64,000 nucleotides of DNA from Diabrotica undecimpunctata (lineage: Eukaryota > Arthropoda > Insecta > Coleoptera > Chrysomelidae), in contig NC_092806.1 in NCBI RefSeq assembly GCF_040954645.1, positions 75,952,141 to 76,016,140 of the forward strand, in the 5' to 3' direction. The notes below the pieces were generated by a model, which made no database searches, was not told the DNA's origin, and saw only the letters and a list, made by a program, of their open reading frames with translations. Below, piece by piece: positions 26,416-38,365 of this stretch. The stretch's first letter is position 1; every line of letters begins with the position of its first letter. Made by a program: the position numbers and the translations under genes.

Positions 26416-28528
26416 TCTAAAAAGAACAATATGAAAAAACCACACAAGCATGGAAAAGTTGTTACATGTGTTACCTTAAAAAGATATGTAGCAGTCAGTG
26501 ATATTAAAGTTGTAAAGACACTTAAGTAAATGGACATTATACGATTACGATGTATAAACAATAAATTAAACTAAATAAGTTAACAATTTATTCAAACTAA
26601 GCACAGCAAAAAGAATATGTGGTTTTGTTTTTTTATATAAAAATGTATAAGTAAAAAAACATTGAAAAAGAGAATGAAGAACTAAGAAAATCATAGATGC
26701 ACTTCCAACAATACAGCAATAGTTATGATTAGATTTTAACTTTAGGTAGCATAATTATATTAATTAATATTGAAATTGAATAATTTAATGTATAATGAAA
26801 TTACCACTCCTGGCTTCTTGAATGCTGCCAGTAAAATGGTGTTTTATTAAGACAAACACGCCACCAACGTAAAAAGACAGTAAAACCTTGAGGTCTTTAA
26901 TTATGACAGAACAGCAAGGTGAAATACCAACCCTAATAATAGAGCGGTTTATTTAAATGAAGATGAGTTTGGGTGACAACCTGCTTGTAAGGAACCAATA
27001 AATGAAAGTAAATGTGGTTAATAACACCAAATTTCCCCCATTGATCGGCTACGAAAAAACAAACAAACAAGTGAGGTCAAACCAAAAACTCATATATAAA
27101 TCGTCAACGTTGTGGCTGGTTAATCAGCCACAGGTGAAGATCAATTATAATTTCCAACAGTCCAAGGTTCATACACTTGGAGCTGCAAATGAAAAAGGAT
27201 TCTATGAATCACTTCAATTATATAACTGTATTGAACTATTTGATTAAAAGCAGTTAATACAAATCTGTGTATATGCAACACGAGACTAGGTCAAAAGTAA
27301 TACACCCGAATGCTCTTAATAAAAGAACAGACATCAGTAACTTGAGCCAAATATATCATGCTTTAATATTGCAAAATTAGGCTTGTGACTATGTCAAAAG
27401 TTACATAAGTTTAAGTTAATATAAGTAAGAAATATTTCTTTGTTTTTATTTTATTTAAATTTTTTTTAATATGTTTATATGTATTTAATTATTTAATAAG
27501 AAAATATGGTAAACCTGTACACCTTAAATGACAATGATAAAGTAAATAGCTTATTAAGCCTAATTCTGCAATATTAAAGCATGATATATTTGGCTCAAGT
27601 TACTGATGTCTGTTCTTTTATTAAGAGCATTTGGGTGTATTACTTTTGACCTAGTCTCGTGTTGCATATACACAGATTTGTATTAACTGCTTTTAATCAA
27701 ATAGTTCAATACAGTTATATAATTGAAGTGATTCATAGAATCCTTTTTCATTTACAGCTCCAAGTGTATGAACCTTGGACTGTTGGAAATTATAATTGAT
27801 CTTCACCTGTGGCTGATTAACCAGCCACAACGTTGACGATTTATATATGAGTTTTTGGTTTGACCTCACTTGTTTGTTTGTTTTTTCGTAGCCGATCAAT
27901 GGGGGAAATTTGTTGTTATTAACCACCTTTCCTTTCATTTATTGGTTCCTTACAAGCAGGTTGTCACCCAAACTCATCTTATCATTTAAATAAACCGCTC
28001 TATTATTAGGGTTGGTATTTCACCTTGCTGTTCTGCCATAATTAATGACCTCAAGGTTTTACTGTCTTTTTATGTTGGTGGCGTGTTTGTCTTAATAAAA
28101 CACCATTTTACCGGCAGCATTCAAGAAGCCAGGAGTGGTAATTTCATTATACATTAAATTATTCAATTTCAATATTAATTAATATAATAATACTACCTAA
28201 AGTTAAAACCAAATCATAACTATTACTGTATTGTTGGAAGTGAATCTATGATTTTCTTAGTTCTTCATTCTCTTTTTCAATGTTTTTTTACTTATACATT
28301 TTTATATAAAAAAACAAAACCACATGTTCTTTTTGCTGTGCTTAGTTTGAACAAATTGTTAACTTATTTAGTTCAATTTATTGTTTATACATCGTAATCG
28401 TATAATGTCCATTTACTTAAGTGTCTTTACAACTTTAATATCATTGACTGCTACATATCTTTTTAAGGTAACACATGTAACAACTTTTCCATGCTTGTGT
28501 GATGTTTTTTCATATTGTTCTTTTTAGA

Positions 28529-28571
28529 TGAACTGATGATGCTTTCTGATTAAGAAAGCGAAACGTCTTCA
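28529..28571 (+). ncRNA. Hammerhead ribozyme motif F (apparently intact)
   Basis: Stem I TGAA (28529-28532), core CTGATGA (28533-28539), stem II GCTTTCT paired with AGAAAGC, GAAA (28560-28563), C, GTC cleavage triplet (28565-28567), closing stem I TTCA (28568-28571). ACGU palindrome as stem III. Confidence 0.87.
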
Positions 28572-28675
28572 ATAAATAGATGAAGTAGCCATCAACTTTG
28601 TCTTTTTTCTCCACCTTTTGACCGATAAAACCCACCACTCTTCTGAGTGATCCTTAATTTATATTGGATTGACGG

Positions 28676-28949
<274 letters not shown>

Positions 28950-29019
28950 CAACTTGTTCCAAGATTTTTACATTATTAAAGTCAAAGTTATGTCCTGTCT
29001 TCAAGTGGTGGTCCACTAA

Positions 29020-29301
29020 GGTCATATTGGTCAAAGTCAACAGTGGCTTAAAAAACGTGTCACTCAACACAAAAGTGACTGTAACATACAAAAAAACTCT
29101 TGTGCCTTAGTGGACCACCACTTGAAGACAGGACATAACTTTGACTTTAATAATGTAAAAATCTTGGAACAAGTTGATAATTATAAAAATCGGCTTTTCC
29201 TTGAAATGGTACACATTAATAAAACTCCTGAATCTATCAATTATAAGACAGACACCAATCATTTAAGTAATATCTACTGCAACATATTAAACAATATATA
29301 A
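29020..29301 (+). pseudogene. PLE GIY-YIG endonuclease C-terminus
   Basis: The frame starts at GHIGQS (YIG-like motif with Y to H), followed by LKKRVTQHKSD, ALVDHHLKTGHNFDF, ILEQVDN, YKNRLFLEMVHI and a Thr/Asn-rich tail to TAA at 29299-29301. These are the nuclease helices and the conserved Arg/Glu region of PLE enzymes. The reverse transcriptase and the first half of the nuclease are absent, because the frame is 5'-truncated exactly where the foldback begins. It differs in sequence from the PLE remnant at 5840-6225, so two PLE lineages are present. Lies in SF3A1 intron 1, same strand. Confidence 0.88.
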
Positions 29302-29732
29302 TATGATAGATCTTAACCTTTAAACACATACTTATTATAGTAATTCTCTAGTAACTGTACCTATAATTTTATTACATTCCTAAATATCAGTATTGCAGTA
29401 ACTGACTACATACCATCAATTACATTTTATAGATCAATTTATCGTGTTCCTGATTCTTTCTCAATTTTATTAATTCCATCTTTCCACTTTATAAAATGAA
29501 TAATACTGTCATAGTAATTGTTTATTTTAACCTACTCGCTGAAAATTCTACAACGGGAATTCACTCTATAACATATTGCGGTTACCATAACTCCTTAATA
29601 AAATCAAACAAAAATATGTCATTTATTTAGATATGCCAGAAAAATTTAAATTTTCATTCTTATAGTTGTAAGTATTAAAATATTCATTTTGTTTACATAT
29701 AATCATTAATTATTCTAATAAATTTACAGTTT

Positions 29733-29772
29733 TCTCCTGAAGAAGTCACAAAATCGTGACGAAATATTGAGA
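29733..29772 (+). ncRNA. Hammerhead ribozyme motif G (apparently intact)
   Basis: Stem I TCTC (29733-29736), core CTGAAGA (29737-29743), stem II GTCAC paired with GTGAC, GAAA (29761-29764), TATT with AUAU palindrome as stem III, closing stem I GAGA (29769-29772). Located about 50 bp before the TA tract that ends the PLE. Confidence 0.84.
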
Positions 29773-29820
29773 CTGAACAAATAGAGTTTTATTTCCTGAC
29801 CGATTGCTGATACTCTAAAT

Positions 29821-29822
<2 letters not shown>

Positions 29823-29912
<90 letters not shown>
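29823..29912. repeat. (TA)n microsatellite (left flank of provirus)
   Basis: TA tract, one TG interruption, directly abutting the provirus 5' LTR. Confidence 0.97.
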
Positions 29913-29915
<3 letters not shown>

Positions 29916-31139
29916 GATGATTGGTGTTTAAAGAAAATAATTTATAATTTATATACTAGATAATATTAGATATAAAAAGTATTTGGTTATTTTAATAAGT
30001 TATATACTAGAAAATTTTATAAAAATATATTTATGTGAGGGCATTTTTAAGAAATTAGCATATAATAAGTGTAATAAAGTTTTATTAATTATAGTATTGT
30101 TAATATAATTAACATAGTTATAATAATATATTTAAGTGAGCCATGTGCATAGGCAACCAACTATACAGTTCAGTGACAGACAGATATACATACTATGGGA
30201 GTGATGTTTAAATAATAATTATGAATATAAAGTGGGGTTATAATAATATGTTGTTTAAAATGTGTAGTTTATTAAATTAGAATGTTAAGTTACTGATTTA
30301 AGTGTATATTCTGATCTGAAAAGCCTAAATGCCGACAAAATTAACGATAGAAAAGTAAGGAATTCTCTAGATCACCGGAGATGGCTTTGTTTGCGAAATG
30401 GACTGTTCCAGAACATCCATATAGAAGAGATGGAACAAAATCGAACATGATTTCTTGCTAGATGATTCTGGAACATCGAAAAAGATATAAATACCCGGTG
30501 ATTTGGATTCAAGATGTCTATTCAGTTAGTCAATCAGTTATGAGTTACAGTTACTATGATGGCCAGTTTTAGTATGAAAGTTAGTTAGTCAGTCAATCAG
30601 TTACAATTGTTCAATATAGTGAGTTAAATCAAGATTAAGAAACAGTATCAAGAAAATATTATTGAAGATTAAAAATTCTGTTATGTATAAATGGTGATTG
30701 TATAATGGAAGAAGTATTAATTGAATATTAAAATTATATAATATATTTGGTGATTGGATATTGGTATATTGAAAAGAAGAATAAATATAAATGCTGTTTG
30801 CTGGTTTGCTTGGTGATTTATAAATGCTTAAGAAGAAATATATTTTAAATTGGTGGAAGCTGATAATTGGAAAAAGAAATTTCACAAAAACAAGGATAAC
30901 CGAAGCACGAAGACATTGAGTGGTGATTAGAATCTATATAGTGGAAAACAGTTCATTTAGGCATTCAGTGACAGAAAGGTACAAAATTTTGTTAATATAA
31001 TTTAGTTAGTGTCATAACAATTTCAATTTTGAAGATAGTTTGTTTAAATTTTACATTGTCTATAGAATTTAATTAGTTTCATAAGAATTTCAATTTAAAG
31101 ATAGTTTATTTTAAATTTACATTGGCTAGGTTAGATATA
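29913..31139 (+). repeat. Provirus 5' LTR, first part
   Basis: Begins at the position matching TGAGATGATTGG of the other copies (here TAAGATGATTGG, terminal TG mutated) and runs to the TA where the mariner element is inserted. The second part is 34440-34576. Combined length about 1,364 bp, close to the 1,379-bp solo LTR. The 94-codon minus-strand ORF within is not a gene. Confidence 0.9.
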
Positions 31140-34100
31140 CAGATTGAACGAATTTAAAACGGAACATAGGAAATCAATGTATTTTGGCTCAACTCCGCTC
31201 TAGGTGGTTGGCCAACAATTGTCAAATAATTATATTATAAAAATACAATACTTCAGCGGGCTGTTGGATTCTGAACTCATTCAAGAACAAGTCAAAACTC
31301 CACCCAAATAGGTTGCCCCGCCCATCATGTATAAAAATTGAAAGCTACTATTGTCTTTATTTCAGCAGTGTTGCCAACCGGACGAAAATGTTCGTTATTT
31401 ATTTATTTTTGTCACATTTGATGAGAGAAATCACATGCCATGAAATTCGATCAATAACGAATTCAATAACGACATATTTCAATTGAGTCAATTTATCTTT
31501 ACCCGTGTGTCATGATTTAAAGCATACGAAATCAGTCGGAAATTTACTCAACGCAACAGCAAGTGACAGAAAGTGGTTATGACCATCTTTGTAAATAAGG
31601 TTAACTTTAAGGAAAATTAAGGGCAAAATAAAATACACTTACCATAAAATTTTCAACTGCAATATAAAGTTAGTTGTGAAAATAACTGTTTGTGTAATAT
31701 AAATAATTCCAAAATGTAAAAACAGGACAAAAAATAGCAAAATAGTCAACAAACTGACAGCCACAAACGTAAACAAACCAGAAACGTCAAAAATTGTACT
31801 TACAATCTGAAAACGTCCAAGCGTCTTTTTTGTACCTATCTCTGTTCGATGTACTGACTGTAGAGCGTTCGTAAAAATAACATGTATCTTTACTTAATAA
31901 CAGGCGGTAGCTGGTTTATCCTTAGTTTCATGCGTGGAAGACAATGATGCTAGATAAAAAGTATGTGTTTTATCTCGCCAGGTATTAATGACGCACGGCT
32001 AAAGATCCGTGGACTCAACTGTATACTTAAGAAGGCACAAAATGGCCTGTTGAAATATAAAAAAGTTTGTTTTTTTTACAAATATTCATATTATATTAAT
32101 TTCTAGTTAAGTTAGCTGTTGTTTTTATTATACAAGAATCCTAAATTATATAAATTTGTATAATAATTAAGTAAATTAGTTTTATTATAGTACCTATTTG
32201 ATATTAAATATATTTTGTTCATGTTTTTTTTTAATTAACAAGTTAAGTTGAATAAAATAATTTTTTTTAATGTATTTTTATTACCTTTAGAAACTACCAA
32301 GATAAAAATTTTTAACATAATTTTGCAAAAATTTTAACATAATTTTGCAAAAATTTTAACATAATTTTTGGCAAAATCTGATAATTTTAGCAGCTGTAAC
32401 ATAATTTCATATCGTGACATCGGCAACACTGACTCCGTGTCACACTCGGCTCTCAGCTCAGTGAGCTCAGCCAGTAATCAATGATCCACGGAAGGAGCAT
32501 GTCGAACAATTTAAATGAAACGCATATTTTACGCACCTATCACGTTTTATGCTCGAAAAATTATTTGTAAAATCGATTTACAAATAATTCTTCTTAATAA
32601 AATAGGTTTGTAATTGCTTTTTGCCGTAACGGTTTGGAAAATAAAAAATAAATTCGTAAAAAAACAAAATATAAACTCTAAAAGAATCTTAAAACTTAGT
32701 AAATCTTAAGAGAAACAAAACTTAATTTCTAAAAGAAACTTAAAAGATAAAATTCTAAAAACAACTAAAAAAACCTATTTAGGCACATAATTTAATGGAG
32801 TAAAGGTTCAAATAATCCACCTTGAACATCCGAACAATAGGTGAATCTATCATACAAAGAAGCTCTTGTATTTCTGAGTTGATTCGGCGTAACGTCGGCA
32901 CAATGTTGGATAATTTTCGCCCTTAACTCCATTAAATTTTCGGCACGTTCAAAATTGTGCCGATAAATCTTTGATTTAAGAAACCCCCAAAAAAAGAAAT
33001 CATTTGGGGAGAAATCTGCTGATCTTGGAGGCCACTTGATTGTACCGTTTGTCGCAATTAACCGGTTTGGAAATGTCCTTTGGAGATATTCGGTAACTGC
33101 CCTTGTATTATGACTGGGACATCCGTCCTGCTGGTACCAAATATCTCCAAAATTCATATTAGGAAGTTGCTGAATAGCCGGAACGATTTGATTTTGTAGC
33201 AGTTCGAGGTATTTTGTGCCGTTCAGGTTGCCCTCAATAAAAAAAGGACCTATTACATAATCGCCCAAAATACCCGTCCAAATATTAAGTTTTTGTGGGT
33301 ATTGTGTGCGCACAGAGGAATACTTAGATGTTTATTTTCCCGAGACCAATATCGAACAATGGATGGATTGTGTTTCCTGTGAAGAGAAAATGTCGATTCG
33401 TCAGTAAATAAAATGTTCTTTAAAAAATTTTCGTCAGCATTTTGCTTTTCCATCATCTCTTCACAGAATACCATTCGTCTAGTATTGTCCTCGGGAAAAA
33501 GTTCTTGAGTTGTTTGAACTTTATAGCAACGATATCCATTTCTTTTTAAAATACCTCGAACAGTGTTTTTACTTAAGTTTACTTGTTCAGCAATTTCCCT
33601 GCTTGAACACGGCTGGCTGGCCTCAACAACAAAACAAACATCAACTTCATTATTTATACGTTGTTCACTCTTTTGACGAACAGGTGGTTCACCAAGATTG
33701 TTACACTTGTGGCAGTTTTGAATACATCCACATCTGCGAAATTTTTGAATTATTCTCTCAACTGTGGAAATCGAAGGAACCGGCCTATTCGCAAAAGAAA
33801 CAACGAATAAATTAACTATATCTCGAATCGAGCGACCTCCAAAATGCCAAGTTAAAATTTGTAGTTTTTCTTCAATTTTATACATTTTAATATTTTTACG
33901 AAAATATTTTATTTTCACGCTACGGACTTACAGCCTAGAATCACTGTGAATACTAGACTATACAAGCAGTTATTATGCCGTCAAACAGATGAATATTTTG
34001 AGCGATGTTGCCAATCTCATTCCTCTTGATGTTTTTCAAATAAGGTGTTAACCATAATAACCAAATATTTACAGAAAAGAAAGGAAATAACTACAAACCA

Positions 34101-34437
34101 TTAAGTTTATTTTTGTTATTAGTCTGTTATAGTAGATTGGTAAATACAATGAAAAATATAGGCAAATATTTATTTAAAGATACGAAGAAGATATAACTCT
34201 CAAAAAGATCCGCAAATCGGATTATTACACGGCGATTTGGCAACATTGACTTTGGGCGGTGCTAAAGACTATGGTGCGTCCTAAAAGGAGACAGATAGTT
34301 GAACGATATTTTATACAATGTCTATCACCGGGTATGGATTTATTTTTGTCCAAGTTTTATATTGGTCCACTATTTCAAATGCAGTTCAAACAGACATATA
34401 TTAAATTGTATGTTCCGTTTTAAATTCGTTCAACCTG
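31140..34437 (-). mobile_element. 3.3-kb mariner-type transposon inside the 5' LTR
   Basis: TIRs of 28 bp: the left end begins CAGATTGAACGAATTTAAAA, and the right end (34410-34437) is its reverse complement with one change (CAGGTTGAAC). The TA duplication is at 31138-31139 and 34438-34439. Removing it restores a continuous LTR, as shown by the 3' LTR at about 41080. It contains one transposase and about 1.6 kb of non-coding DNA (31170-32790), which includes a short 'cagtgttgcc'...'ggcaacactg' inverted pair and a triple 'attttaacataattttgca' repeat at 32319-32370. Confidence 0.92.
32792..33918 (-). pseudogene. DD41D (rosa-type) mariner transposase, one frameshift
   Basis: Two overlapping minus-strand frames (33918-33253 and 33313-32792) give a transposase of about 375 residues interrupted by a single frameshift near 33300. 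N-terminal HTH regions are readable (KLQILTWHFGGRSIRDIV; SSREIAEQVNLSKNTVRGIL). Catalytic residues all remain: D1 in LFTDEST, D2 in WYQQDGCPSHN, D3 in ADFSPNDFFFWG, with 41 residues from D2 to the last Asp. It ends in FEPLLH at TAA. A single indel is the only visible lesion, so the copy is young relative to the LTR it entered. A close relative with a catalytic deletion is at 15541-16518. The DD41D/rosa name rests on spacing recalled from the literature. Confidence 0.9.
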
Positions 34438-34439
34438 TA

Positions 34440-34576
34440 TATGTGTGTTTCATAATAGATATAATAAAGATAATTTAAAAAAGTACTTACAAACTAATTC
34501 TTTGAGAACCGCGATAAAAACCCTATATTATTAAAAACACTCATTGCTCATCATTCACAAACAATACATCATAACA
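34440..34576 (+). repeat. Provirus 5' LTR, second part
   Basis: Continues the LTR after the mariner insertion and ends ATCATAACA at 34576. AATAAA at 34463-34468 is a plausible polyadenylation signal. Confidence 0.9.
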
Positions 34577-34579
34577 ATT

Positions 34580-34597
34580 TGGCGCCCACCGCGGGGC
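34580..34597 (+). promoter_or_regulatory. Primer-binding site (tRNA-Lys type)
   Basis: TGGCGCCCACCGCGGGGC lies three bases after the LTR end. Starting TGG and being GC-rich in AT-rich DNA marks a PBS. It resembles the binding site of the tRNA-Lys1,2 type, with two differences in the T-arm part (recalled from retroviral PBS sequences, not searched). Confidence 0.85.
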
Positions 34598-34719
34598 TCT
34601 CTATTTAAAAGAATTAGTTTGGGAAGATAAGTGCTCTCATATAATTAAATTAATTATCAGTAGAAAGAAAAAATTATAGATTTTATTTTTAATTATATTT
34701 GAACAAGTAAAGTCTCAAA

Positions 34720-36197
34720 ATGTCTCGAGGAAAGAAAGGTACAAGAAGCAAAAAGAATGAAGAAGATTTGGAAGTAGAAACACAACCTATACAAGAGGAG
34801 AGTTTAGTTCAAGTTCCACAAGATACTGCAGAAATGAATCCAGAAAGAGAGGAAAATGTCAATATGGCAGCTTTGATGTCATTAATGATGCAGATGAACA
34901 AGACAATAGAAGAGAATACGAAAAAAATGGAACAAAAAATGGAAGAGAATACGAAAAAAATGGAAGAGAATTCAAAACAAGTCAAAGAAGACATGAAAAA
35001 AATAGAACAAAAAATGGAACAGAATTCAAAAGAAGTCAAAGAAGACATGAAAAAAATGGAACAGAAATTGGAAGAGAATTATAGAAAATTAGAAAAGAAA
35101 ATAGAAGATAATAATAATAAAATTGTAAAACAAATGGAAAAACAAATGGATAAAAAACTTGAAACTGCAGAGAAAAAAGTAGCAAATGAAATAAAAAGTA
35201 TACGGAATGACTACAAGAAAAGGATAGACAATGAGAGGACAGAAGTAAAGAGGATTATTCAAGATAATAAGATAGATATAGAACAGAAAATAGAGTTGCA
35301 GAAATGTAACTTAGAAGTAAAAATTAACGAAGACAGGAGAAACACAGAAACAAAATTAGACGATATACAACAAAATATCCAAATAAATAGTAATCAAATA
35401 AGAAATGTGGAACAGAGAATAGATGATATTTCACAAATGAGAGACATAGGGAGACCTTACTTAAATTTAACAAATGAGACTGGGATTAAATTCACTGGTA
35501 ATATAAAAAATTTGCATCCTAGAGTATACATAACAGTTTAAAACATAAATTAAGATTAGTGAATAATATTAATGATATTAAAGATTATATTAGAATGACA
35601 TTAAATGACAATGCAGCAACTTGGTTTGCTAGTATTGAAAATGATTTAGATAATTTTCAAACATTTGAAAATAAATTTTTAAATTATTATTGGGGTGAAT
35701 GAGAGCAAGCAAAGTTTAGAGAAATTCTATATTTTGGAAAGTATAATCACAATTTAAAATCAAATATGACAAGTAATAATAACAACAATAGAAAAGGCAA
35801 TAATAACTTTCAATATAATAAGAATGATTATCAACAATATAGACAATTATATAACAATAATACTAGGTATGGTGATAGTTTACAAAATTTTAATAATAAT
35901 AACAATAATCAAAATAGACAGAATCCTAATAACAATACTAGTTATAATAGACAAAATTTTAATAACAATACTAATAATAATAGACAAGATTTTAACAATA
36001 GAAGAAATACAGAGTGACCTACCTATAACAGACAGGTAAATTGTGTACGAAGGAATAGAAGCTGCGAAGACAGGGAACGAAATAGTACAAGGCAAGAAAA
36101 TGTGAGTAGAAGTCATAGTAGGGAAAGACATAGGACATCAGATCCAAGTGGTCAGATACAATCTGACAATTCTAATAATCAAAATTTTGTTCAGTAA
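34720..36197 (+). pseudogene. Provirus gag (coiled coil, capsid, Asn-rich tail)
   Basis: ATG at 34720 opens a 273-codon frame dominated by KKMEENTKK-type heptads (about residues 55-210), a long coiled coil. A frameshift near 35530 moves into the frame holding the capsid signature (NDNAATWFASIENDL), then TGA at 35700-35702, an Asn/Arg-rich segment (35766-36017), TGA at about 36015, and an R/S-rich tail to about 36197. Both TGA codons sit where Arg CGA would be expected, consistent with CpG decay. Gag coats element RNA and forms the particle. No classical CCHC knuckle is visible, and the Asn/Arg-rich tail may replace it as the nucleic-acid-binding part. Three lesions make it non-functional. Confidence 0.85.
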
Positions 36198-36202
36198 ACT
36201 TT

Positions 36203-38365
36203 TTGAATTACAAGTTAGGCCATTGCTATTATGAAAAACCTTCTGAATTTATTTCGATAGATGAAGATAAAATTATTGAATCTATTAATTTAATTTATAT
36301 AAATGCTTTGGCCAAAAATAAAATGATTAAAATTATGATAGATACTGGTTCAGAAAGTACTTTAGTCTCGGAGAATTTTATTTTTAATACAATAAAACTA
36401 TCAGATATAATAAAGATTCCAAAAATTAAAATTGTTGGTGCAAATAATAAGAAGTTGGGTGAAATTGATAAACTAGCCAATTTTAAAATTAATATTCTTA
36501 ATAAACAAATTAATATGCAAGGATTTATTGTCAAGGATTTATGTGTTGATATATTAATGGGAAATGATGAATTGGAAAAGAAGAAAGTAAAGATAGATTT
36601 TGAAGAAAAAATGGTAACTTTGGAAAGGCAAATAATTAAATTTATGCAGAAAGATGAGGGGGAAGAAGGAATAAGAGTTGATAGGATATTGTTAAAAGAA
36701 AATAATGATTTTTATAAAGAAGAAATATATTTTGATGATAGGGAAATGTCCCAAAAAAATGTAAAGAATAATTATTGTAGTGAATATTTAAGGAATGGAA
36801 ATTTTAAGCAGATAGATGCCTACGAGGTGGAGTGCGTAAAATTGGAAGCAAGGAATAATGAGTACATAATGAAGAATAATTTTATTTGTAAAGAAGAAGA
36901 TATGATAAAAGTTTTAAATTGCCCTGAAGAATATAAATCAATAGTCGTTTCCATATTGCAGCAACACAAGGGACTTGTCAATAAAGAAAATAGAATTGCA
37001 CAAAATTATATCCATAGTATAAAAGTTAAAGAAGAAAAAGATTTTAAAACAATATCATACCCAATACCATATAAATACAGAGAAGAAGTAAACAGAACGA
37101 TTAATAATATGTTAGAAGTTGGAATCATTGAGAAGGCATATACACGTTTTATAAACCCTATAGTAGTAGTACATAAAAGATCAGGTGAAATCAGGTTATG
37201 TTTGGATGCAAGGAATATTAACAAGATTACTGAAAAGCAATTTGAAGCACCAATGAATATAGATGGAATACTAGGAAGAATTACAGGAATGTCATTTTTC
37301 ACTAAAATCGATTTACAGCATAGTTTCTGGTTAATACCTCTAGAAAGAAAAAGTAGACAGTATACAGGATTTCAGATAGATGGAGTAGTATATCAATTCA
37401 AAGTAGTACCATTTGGACTTCAATCATCTTGCAGTGCTCTATGTAGATGTCTTCATAATAGTTTGGATCAATATGAACATTTTGTAATTCACTACATTGA
37501 TGATATATTAATTTTTTCTAAAACGGCCGAAGATCATGAGAAACACCTAAAAATTATAATCAACAGATTAGACAAAGTTGGACTAAAAATAAATCAAGAA
37601 AAATCTACATTTTTTCAAAAAGAAGTAATATATCTAGGTTATAAACTTAACGCTAAGGGAATCGAAATGGATCCAGAACGGACACAGGTCATTCAGGAAT
37701 ATAAAACACCACACAATTTAAGAACTTTAAGAGGATTTATTGGAATAATTAATTATTATAAAAGGATGATACCAGATCTAAGTATAAAAGAAATTACATT
37801 ACTTGAATTACTGAGAAAAGGTGTAAAATGGAGATGGGATCAGAGAAGAGAACTAGCATTCCAAGAAATTAAAAACATTTTTCTGTCAAATTTAAAAATA
37901 TACTATCCTGACTACACACAGCCATTCATATTAAGAACAGATGCATCCATAGAGAGATTATCAGGGGTATTATTACAAATACATGATGGGGTCGAATACC
38001 CAATACAATTCATTTCAAGAATTACAAAGCCACATGAAAAGGGTTACTCAGTTTCAGAATTAGAACTAGCAAGTATTATACACTGTGTCACAAAATTAAG
38101 ATTTTATTTGTTGGGTAATGAATTTACAATAGAAACAGATCACCAAGCTTTAACATCTATATTAAATAACAAATATGGAAACAGTAGAATACATAGGTGG
38201 AGTCTAATATTGAGTGAATACTCCTTTGAAATCAAATACATTTCTGGAAAATCCAACATAGTGGCAGATGCTTTATCAAGGTTAGAAAATACAATCACAA
38301 AAAGGGCAGCGAACAATAAAAATTGGATTAAATCAATTAGTAGAAAGCACTGGATTATATTCTAA
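36203..38365 (+). pseudogene. Provirus pol: protease, reverse transcriptase, RNase H
   Basis: A 720-codon frame. Protease IDTGSEST near residue 47; RT from about residue 270, with YRxEVNRTINNMLEVGIIE, LDARNINKIT, FTKIDLQHSFW (first catalytic Asp), PFGLQSS and YIDDILIF (catalytic Asp pair); RNase H with LRTDASIER, LELASI and TDHQAL, ending in KSNIVADALSR. Order and motifs are Ty3/gypsy. Open for its whole length, so RT and RNase H look intact. A frameshift at about 38310-38330, just after RNase H, separates it from integrase. Overlaps nothing; gag ends only a few bases upstream in another frame. The product would copy the RNA into double-stranded DNA within the particle. Confidence 0.93.

Larger units (their letters stand above)
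26286..28658. repeat. 2.37-kb foldback: ~1.1-kb inverted arms with hammerheads at both ends
   Basis: Left arm about 26286-27384 and right arm about 27556-28658 are near-identical reverse complements, separated by about 170 bp. An 81-codon frame appears in both arms (27002-27247 + and 27693-27938 -) with one or two differences. It has no known motif and may be chance or a remnant. Both outer ends carry the hammerhead block near the tips (motifs E and F), and both arm tips abut TA tracts. The structure fits a PLE-like or retrozyme-like element inserted or copied head-to-head. Confidence 0.93.
28948..29821 (+). mobile_element. Penelope-like element 3' end with inverted 5' tip
   Basis: Contains the GIY-YIG C-terminus (29020-29301), a 3' UTR and a terminal hammerhead (motif G), and is bounded by TA tracts at both sides. 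The left end 28948-29022 is the reverse complement of 29110-29186, a 75-bp foldback typical of PLE 5' truncations. Confidence 0.88.

Noticed and set aside
27002..27938. 81-codon ORF present in both palindrome arms as a conserved gene
   Set aside because: The similarity comes from the inverted duplication itself; no motif or independent copy supports coding function.
31366..32431. CAGTGTTGCC/GGCAACACTG pair as a nested hAT-like element
   Set aside because: Only 10 bp of inverted match and the flanks do not show a target duplication.
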